Part shown: positions 56,880 to 64,000 of the stretch, one piece after another
How positions within the stretch are numbered: position 1 is the first letter of the stretch
How the letters are laid out: each line of letters opens with the position of its first letter
Assembly: GCA_004000515.1 (NCBI GenBank)
Contig: CP034537.1
Location: 1,674,001 to 1,738,000 of the forward strand
DNA: 64,000 nucleotides
Source of the DNA: Pseudomonas poae
Lineage (GTDB): Bacteria > Pseudomonadota > Gammaproteobacteria > Pseudomonadales > Pseudomonadaceae
Reading direction: 5' to 3'
Notes under the pieces: model-generated
Database searches by the model: none
Seen by the model: the letters and a program-made list of their open reading frames with translations, nothing else
What the model was told of the DNA's origin: nothing
Position numbers and translations under genes: made by a program

Positions 56880-58238
56880 ATGAGTAACAACCTCGACCAG
56901 CTCACCGATTGGTTGAAAGACCACAAGATCACAGAAGTCGAATGCATGATTGGCGACCTCACGGGCATCACCCGTGGCAAGATCTCGCCGACCAACAAGT
57001 TCATCGCCGAAAAAGGCATGCGCCTGCCCGAGAGCGTTCTGTTGCAGACCGTGACCGGCGACTATGTCGAAGACGACATCTATTACGAATTGCTCGACCC
57101 GGCCGACATCGACATGATCTGCCGCCCCGACCAGAACGCGGTTTACCTGGTGCCCTGGGCCATCGAGCCCACCGCCCAGGTGATCCACGACACCTACGAC
57201 AAGCAAGGCAACCCGATTGAGCTGTCGCCCCGCAACGTGCTCAAGAAAGTCCTGCAGCTCTACGCCGACAAAGGCTGGCAGCCCATCGTGGCGCCGGAGA
57301 TGGAGTTCTACCTGACCAAGCGCTGCGAAGACCCGGACTTCCCGCTGCAACCGCCGATCGGCCGTTCCGGTCGCCCGGAGACCGGTCGCCAGTCCTTCTC
57401 TATAGAAGCCGCCAACGAATTCGACCCGTTGTTCGAAGACGTCTACGACTGGTGCGAACTGCAGGAACTGGACCTCGACACCCTGATCCATGAGGACGGC
57501 ACTGCGCAGATGGAAATCAACTTCCGTCACGGCGATGCCCTGTCCCTGGCCGACCAGATCTTGGTGTTCAAGCGCACCATGCGTGAAGCCGCGCTCAAGC
57601 ACAACGTGGCCGCCACCTTCATGGCCAAGCCCATGACCGGCGAGCCCGGCAGTGCGATGCACCTGCACCAGAGCATCATCGACATCGCCACCGGCAAGAA
57701 CGTCTTCTCCAATGAAGACGGGACCATGAGCCAGCTGTTCCTCAACCACATTGGCGGCCTGCAGAAATTCATTCCTGAATTGCTGCCGTTGTTTGCCCCC
57801 AACGTGAACTCGTTCCGCCGCTTCCTGCCCGATACCTCGGCGCCGGTGAACGTGGAATGGGGCGAAGAAAACCGCACCGTCGGCCTGCGCGTACCGGATG
57901 CCGGCCCGCAAAACCGTCGTGTGGAAAACCGTCTGCCGGGTGCCGACGCCAACCCGTACCTGGCGATCGCCGCCAGTTTGCTGTGTGGCTACATCGGCAT
58001 GGTCGAAGGCCATAACCCGAGCGCGCCGGTGGTGGGTCGTGGTTACGAGCGGCGCAACCTGCGTCTGCCGTTGACCATCGAAGACGCCCTGGAGCGCATG
58101 GAAAACAGCAAGACCATCGAGAAATACCTGGGTCAGAAATTCATCACAGGCTACGTCGCGGTCAAGCGGGCCGAGCATGAAAACTTCAAGCGCGTGATCA
58201 GTTCGTGGGAGCGGGAATTCCTGCTCTTCGCCGTCTGA
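56880..58238 (+). CDS. spuB: Glutamylpolyamine synthetase SpuB
   Basis: Second gamma-glutamylpolyamine synthetase of 452 residues, intact. ATG 56880 (MSNNLDQLTDWLKDHKITEVE) matches the P. aeruginosa SpuB start and has AGAGG upstream; ATG 56847 adds a non-homologous leader. GS-fold motifs: IVAPEMEFYLTKR, SAMHLHQSIIDIATGKN, RRFLPDTSAPVN. It differs from SpuI in the N-terminal half, so the two may act on different polyamines. Confidence 0.94.
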   Translation: MSNNLDQLTDWLKDHKITEVECMIGDLTGITRGKISPTNKFIAEKGMRLPESVLLQTVTGDYVEDDIYYELLDPADIDMICRPDQNAVYLVPWAIEPTAQVIHDTYDKQGNPIELSPRNVLKKVLQLYADKGWQPIVAPEMEFYLTKRCEDPDFPLQPPIGRSGRPETGRQSFSIEAANEFDPLFEDVYDWCELQELDLDTLIHEDGTAQMEINFRHGDALSLADQILVFKRTMREAALKHNVAATFMAKPMTGEPGSAMHLHQSIIDIATGKNVFSNEDGTMSQLFLNHIGGLQKFIPELLPLFAPNVNSFRRFLPDTSAPVNVEWGEENRTVGLRVPDAGPQNRRVENRLPGADANPYLAIAASLLCGYIGMVEGHNPSAPVVGRGYERRNLRLPLTIEDALERMENSKTIEKYLGQKFITGYVAVKRAEHENFKRVISSWEREFLLFAV

Positions 58239-58244
58239 TGCGCC

Positions 58245-58270
58245 GGGCGCGCCCTTTAAACGGCGCGCCC
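58245..58270 (+). other. Intergenic hairpin spuB-spuC
   Basis: Perfect nine-base-pair stem GGGCGCGCC / GGCGCGCCC with an eight-base loop (CTTTAAAC). It fills the 59-base gap before spuC and lacks a T-run, so it may stabilise or process the mRNA. Confidence 0.7.
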
Positions 58271-58297
58271 TTCACTGAAAAAGTCTAGGAGATTGGT

Positions 58298-59662
58298 ATG
58301 TCCAGCAACAACCCGCAAACCCGTGAATGGCAAGCCTTGAGCAGTGATCACCACCTGGCGCCGTTCAGCGACTTCAAGCAATTGAAAGAGAAAGGCCCGC
58401 GCATCATCACCAAAGCCCACGGCGTTTACCTGTGGGACAGCGAAGGCAACAAGATCCTCGACGGCATGGCCGGCCTGTGGTGCGTGGCGATCGGTTACGG
58501 TCGCGATGAACTGGCTGACGCCGCCGCCAAGCAGATGAAAGAACTGCCGTACTACAACCTGTTCTTCCAGACCGCTCACCCGCCGGTGCTGGAGCTGGCC
58601 AAGGCCATTTCCGACATCGCACCTGCCGGCATGAACCACGTGTTTTTCACCGGTTCCGGCTCCGAAGGCAACGACACCATGTTGCGCATGGTCCGCCACT
58701 ACTGGGCGATCAAAGGCCAGCCGAACAAGAAAACCATCATCAGCCGAAAGAATGGCTACCACGGCTCCACCGTGGCCGGCGCCAGCTTGGGCGGCATGAC
58801 GTATATGCACGAACAAGGCGACTTGCCGATCCCGGGCATCACCCACATCGCCCAGCCGTACTGGTTTGGCGAAGGCGGCGACATGAGCCCGGAAGAATTC
58901 GGCGTGTGGGCCGCCAACCAGCTGGAAGAGAAGATCCTGGAACTGGGCGTGGACACCGTGGGTGCCTTTATTGCCGAGCCGATCCAGGGCGCCGGTGGCG
59001 TGATCGTGCCGCCAGCCACTTACTGGCCGCGCATCAAGGAAATCCTCGCCAAGTACGACATCCTGTTTATCGCTGACGAAGTGATCTGTGGTTTCGGCCG
59101 TACCGGTGAGTGGTTCGGTAGCGATTTCTACGACCTCAAGCCGCACATGATGACCATCGCCAAGGGCCTGACCTCGGGTTACATCCCCATGGGCGGCTTG
59201 ATCGTGCGCGATGAAGTGGTGGATGTGCTCAATGAGGGCGGTGATTTCAACCACGGTTTCACCTATTCCGGTCACCCGGTGGCCGCAGCGGTGGCCCTGG
59301 AAAACATCCGCATCATGCGCGATGAAAAAATCGTTAACCGCGTGCATGACGAAACGGCACCGTATTTGCAGAAACGTCTGAGGGAACTGGCTGATCACCC
59401 GTTGGTGGGTGAAGTGCGCGGTGTAGGCATGCTCGGTGCGATTGAACTGGTGCAGGACAAGGCCACGCGCAAACGCTACGAAGGCCGTGGTGTAGGCATG
59501 ATTTGCCGGACGTTCTGCTTCGAGAATGGCCTGATCATGCGCGCCGTGGGCGACACCATGATCATTTCGCCGCCGCTGGTGATCAGCAAGGCTGAGATCG
59601 ACGAGCTGGTGACCAAGGCTCGCCAGTGCCTGGACCTGACTTTGGCGGCATTGCAGGGCTAA
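58298..59662 (+). CDS. spuC: Putrescine-pyruvate aminotransferase SpuC
   Basis: PLP class III aminotransferase of 454 residues, intact. It starts MSSNNPQTREWQALSSDHHLAP; PLP features: GSEGNDTMLRMVRHYW, FIADEVICGFGRTGEW and the lysine in IAKGLTSGYIPMGG. It transfers the amino group of putrescine, cadaverine or spermidine to pyruvate in P. aeruginosa. Preceded by AGGAG. Confidence 0.94.
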   Translation: MSSNNPQTREWQALSSDHHLAPFSDFKQLKEKGPRIITKAHGVYLWDSEGNKILDGMAGLWCVAIGYGRDELADAAAKQMKELPYYNLFFQTAHPPVLELAKAISDIAPAGMNHVFFTGSGSEGNDTMLRMVRHYWAIKGQPNKKTIISRKNGYHGSTVAGASLGGMTYMHEQGDLPIPGITHIAQPYWFGEGGDMSPEEFGVWAANQLEEKILELGVDTVGAFIAEPIQGAGGVIVPPATYWPRIKEILAKYDILFIADEVICGFGRTGEWFGSDFYDLKPHMMTIAKGLTSGYIPMGGLIVRDEVVDVLNEGGDFNHGFTYSGHPVAAAVALENIRIMRDEKIVNRVHDETAPYLQKRLRELADHPLVGEVRGVGMLGAIELVQDKATRKRYEGRGVGMICRTFCFENGLIMRAVGDTMIISPPLVISKAEIDELVTKARQCLDLTLAALQG

Positions 59663-59669
59663 GTGCTAG

Positions 59670-59708
59670 GCTCAGGACGCAGCAGCTTTCGGGCGCTGCG
59701 TCCTGAGC
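59670..59708 (+). other. Strong intergenic hairpin spuC-spuD
   Basis: Perfect fourteen-base-pair stem GCTCAGGACGCAGC / GCTGCGTCCTGAGC with an eleven-base loop. No T-run follows. Located seven bases after the spuC stop. Confidence 0.75.
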
Positions 59709-59804
59709 AGTGATAAATGAGGCTTTGGTTGAAAGCCGGCCTCAGAACTTGCCAGACTGTCGCCCTGTTTTGTTGCCCTTTAGACGGGCCGCAGAACCTA
59801 GTAA

Positions 59805-60949
<1,145 letters not shown>

Positions 60950-60959
60950 CCGGTCTTTG

Positions 60960-60988
60960 TCCGCCACCGCGAATGCCGCGGTGGCGGA
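60960..60988 (+). other. Strong intergenic hairpin spuD-spuE
   Basis: Perfect twelve-base-pair stem TCCGCCACCGCG / CGCGGTGGCGGA with a five-base loop, no T-run. It follows the spuD stop by 11 bases. Confidence 0.75.
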
Positions 60989-61091
60989 TGACATAAATAA
61001 ATGACAGAAAGTTTTGCCGGATCGGTTTATCGAGGGTAAGTTGCGCGCCGGTTTTGTTGCCGGGCAACAACTTTAAGGCCCAACTATTTAA

Positions 61092-62196
<1,105 letters not shown>

Positions 62197-62216
62197 GGCT
62201 CAAACTATCCAAGGTT

Positions 62217-62231
62217 CGCCCGCCTCGGGCG
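62217..62231 (+). other. Small intergenic hairpin spuE-spuF
   Basis: Six-base-pair stem CGCCCG / CGGGCG with a CCT loop, followed by AATTTTTG at a distance of five bases. It could be a weak attenuator before spuF. Confidence 0.5.
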
Positions 62232-62259
62232 CACAGAATTTTTGTTGGGAGTTTCGTAA

Positions 62260-63402
62260 ATGGCAGTTGCCTCCGGCGCCTATAAGAAAGCCCTCGAGGG
62301 CGACCAGACACCTAAACAGGTGTTGGTCAAAATCGACCGGGTCACGAAGAAGTTCGACGAGACGATTGCCGTGGACGATGTGTCCCTGGAAATCAAGAAA
62401 GGCGAGATCTTCGCCTTGCTCGGCGGTTCGGGTTCGGGCAAATCCACCTTGCTGCGCATGCTCGCAGGCTTTGAGCGCCCAACGGAAGGTCGCATCTACC
62501 TCGACGGTGTGGACATCACCGATATGCCGCCCTACGAGCGGCCGATCAACATGATGTTCCAGTCCTACGCCTTGTTCCCGCACATGACCGTGGCGCAGAA
62601 CATCGCCTTCGGCCTGCAACAGGACAAGATCCCCAAGGCCGAGGTCGACGCCCGTGTGGCCGAGATGCTCAAGCTGGTACAGATGAGCCAGTACGCCAAG
62701 CGCAAGCCGCATCAGTTGTCCGGTGGCCAGCGTCAGCGTGTGGCGTTGGCGCGTTCCCTGGCCAAGCGTCCGAAACTGCTGCTGCTCGATGAGCCCATGG
62801 GCGCCCTCGACAAGAAGCTGCGTTCGCAGATGCAACTGGAACTGGTGGAGATCATCGAGCGCGTGGGCGTGACCTGCGTCATGGTGACCCACGACCAGGA
62901 AGAGGCCATGACCATGGCCGAGCGCATCGCGATCATGCACCTGGGCTGGATTGCGCAGATCGGCAGCCCGATCGACATCTACGAAACGCCTACCAGCCGC
63001 CTGGTGTGCGAGTTCATCGGCAACGTCAATATCTTCGAAGGTGAAGTGATCGACGACGCCGAGGGCCACGCGACCATCACCTGCAAGGACCTCGACCGCA
63101 ACATCTACGTCGGTCACGGTATCAGCACCTCGGTGCAGGACAAGTCCGTTACCTACGCGATTCGCCCGGAAAAGCTGCTGGTGACCGCCGATATGCCGAC
63201 CTGCGAATACAACTGGTCCAGCGGCAAGGTACATGACATTGCCTACCTCGGCGGCCACTCGGTATTCTACGTCGAACTGCCAAGCGGCAAGCTGGTGCAG
63301 TCCTTCGTCGCCAACGCCGAGCGCCGTGGCCAGCGACCGACCTGGGGTGACCAGGTGTACGTGTGGTGGGAAGACGACAGCGGCGTGGTACTTCGCTCAT
63401 GA
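62260..63402 (+). CDS. spuF: Polyamine ABC transporter ATPase SpuF (PotA/PotG-type)
   Basis: ATPase of the polyamine importer, 380 residues, intact. Walker A GGSGSGKSTLLRMLAG, signature LSGGQRQRVALARSL, Walker B LLLLDEPMGALD, switch VTHDQEEAMTMAERI, and C-terminal TOBE-like domain. It starts MAVASGAYKKALEGDQTPKQ. Its stop overlaps the spuG start (ATGA). Confidence 0.95.
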   Translation: MAVASGAYKKALEGDQTPKQVLVKIDRVTKKFDETIAVDDVSLEIKKGEIFALLGGSGSGKSTLLRMLAGFERPTEGRIYLDGVDITDMPPYERPINMMFQSYALFPHMTVAQNIAFGLQQDKIPKAEVDARVAEMLKLVQMSQYAKRKPHQLSGGQRQRVALARSLAKRPKLLLLDEPMGALDKKLRSQMQLELVEIIERVGVTCVMVTHDQEEAMTMAERIAIMHLGWIAQIGSPIDIYETPTSRLVCEFIGNVNIFEGEVIDDAEGHATITCKDLDRNIYVGHGISTSVQDKSVTYAIRPEKLLVTADMPTCEYNWSSGKVHDIAYLGGHSVFYVELPSGKLVQSFVANAERRGQRPTWGDQVYVWWEDDSGVVLRS

Positions 63403-64000
63403 ACATGAAGAAGCTCAAGCGCCAGTTGCAACGAATAACACCCGGTGGCCGGCATGTGGTCATCGGGATCCCCTTCCTCTGGTTGTTCCTGTTCTTCATG
63501 CTGCCGTTCTTCATCGTCTTGAAGATCAGCTTCGCCGAAGCCGACGTAGCGATCCCGCCTTACACCGAGATCTACACCTTCGTTGAGCAGAAACTGCAGT
63601 TGGTGCTCAACCTGGCCAACTACGCGATGCTCGGCGACGACGAGTTGTACATCGCCGCGTACCTGGGCTCGCTGAAAATGGCGTTTTTCAGCACGCTGTT
63701 GTGCCTGTTGATCGGCTACCCGATGGCCTACGCCATTGCCAGTGCGCGCAAAGAGATGCAAACCGTGCTGGTGCTGCTGATCATGATGCCGACCTGGACG
63801 GCGATCCTGATCCGCGTGTATGCGTGGATGGGCATCCTCAGCAACAACGGTTTGCTCAATGGCTTCCTGATGTCCATCGGGTTGATCAACGAACCGCTGC
63901 AGATCCTCAACACCAACATCGCGGTGTATATCGGCGTGGTCTATTCGTACCTGCCGTTCATGATCCTGCCGCTGTACGCCAACCTGGTGAAGCACGACCA
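63399..64000 (+). CDS. spuG: Polyamine ABC transporter permease SpuG, N-terminal part
   Basis: Open from ATG 63399 to the window end (200 residues visible), overlapping the spuF stop by four bases. It starts MNMKKLKRQLQRITPGGRHV, then a hydrophobic helix FLWLFLFFMLPFFIVLKISF and further helices (LCLLIGYPMAYAIA; TVLVLLIMMPTWTAILIRVY). It is the PotB/PotH-type permease. The C-terminal half and spuH lie outside the window. Confidence 0.93.
   Translation, partial: MNMKKLKRQLQRITPGGRHVVIGIPFLWLFLFFMLPFFIVLKISFAEADVAIPPYTEIYTFVEQKLQLVLNLANYAMLGDDELYIAAYLGSLKMAFFSTLLCLLIGYPMAYAIASARKEMQTVLVLLIMMPTWTAILIRVYAWMGILSNNGLLNGFLMSIGLINEPLQILNTNIAVYIGVVYSYLPFMILPLYANLVKHD

Noticed and set aside
56844..59398. 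Long minus-strand frames over spuB and spuC
   Set aside because: Antisense shadows of strongly supported enzymes, with no domain or ribosome site.

Overview
The window looks like core chromosome of a fluorescent pseudomonad (Pseudomonas fluorescens group). Supporting signs are the high-GC codon use, the UbiD, ZapA/6S RNA/5-FCL, PepP-UbiH-UbiI, LsfA-Ssu and Spu neighbourhoods, and nine REP/REPIN-type hairpin repeats built on a GTGGGAGCGGGCTTGC-like core. I found 64 protein genes and one RNA gene (6S RNA), no tRNA or rRNA, no insertion sequence, no prophage and no CRISPR array.

Layout. 1-4.0 kb: the end of a chaperone-usher fimbrial operon (subunit, chaperone, usher, minor subunit). 4.0-7.8 kb: a polar amino-acid ABC importer with a divergent FadR-type regulator. 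7.9-12.4 kb: trxA, rho, ubiD and an iron-sulfur flavin reductase. 12.6-17.7 kb: an outer-membrane protein, a ChaC-like enzyme, glpT with two GlpR-like operators, a histidine phosphatase, a quinone oxidoreductase and a FliL-like secreted protein. 17.8-22.6 kb: an HlyD/RbbA/YhhJ-type ABC export system. 22.7-25.1 kb: EVE protein, a 49-residue membrane peptide, 5-formyl-THF cyclo-ligase, 6S RNA, zapA and a TIGR02449-like coiled-coil gene. 25.1-29.9 kb: ygfB, pepP, ubiH, a DUF4442 protein and ubiI. 30.1-33 kb: ferric-iron uptake genes fbpA and fbpB without fbpC. 33-36 kb: gcvT, gcvH and a DegT-type aminotransferase. 36-40.6 kb: DUF2388, NfeD/SPFH pair, an orphan GspE-type ATPase with an ACT-like small protein, and an Lrp regulator. 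40.6-44.8 kb: CYTH-CHAD protein, argE-like gene and argA. 44.9-53.4 kb: a sulfur-starvation region (TauA-like binding protein, OprD-family porin, lsfA, ssuEADCBF). 53.5-64 kb: a TetR regulator and the polyamine catabolism and uptake locus spuI / spuABCDEFG, running off the window end.

How the genes work together. The last 20 kb hold two coherent programmes. LsfA and Ssu take up organosulfonates and release sulfite under sulfate limitation. The Spu genes import polyamines (SpuDEFG) and degrade them by gamma-glutamylation (SpuI, SpuB, SpuA) and transamination (SpuC). The ubiquinone genes (ubiD, ubiH, ubiI) lie in two separate blocks.

Main caution. Twenty-three of the 64 genes, including rho, argA, ubiH, ssuB and spuD/E, carry 28 apparent one-base indels, mostly in short homopolymers. 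Restoring one base at each site recovers an uninterrupted frame of family-typical length. I therefore read these as sequence or assembly errors rather than real pseudogenes, and I give the full gene extents. I did not find a convincing new biological system. The best leads are the orphan GspE plus ACT-like pair, the perfect hairpins between the spu genes, and the unusual spuI-spuA intergenic region.
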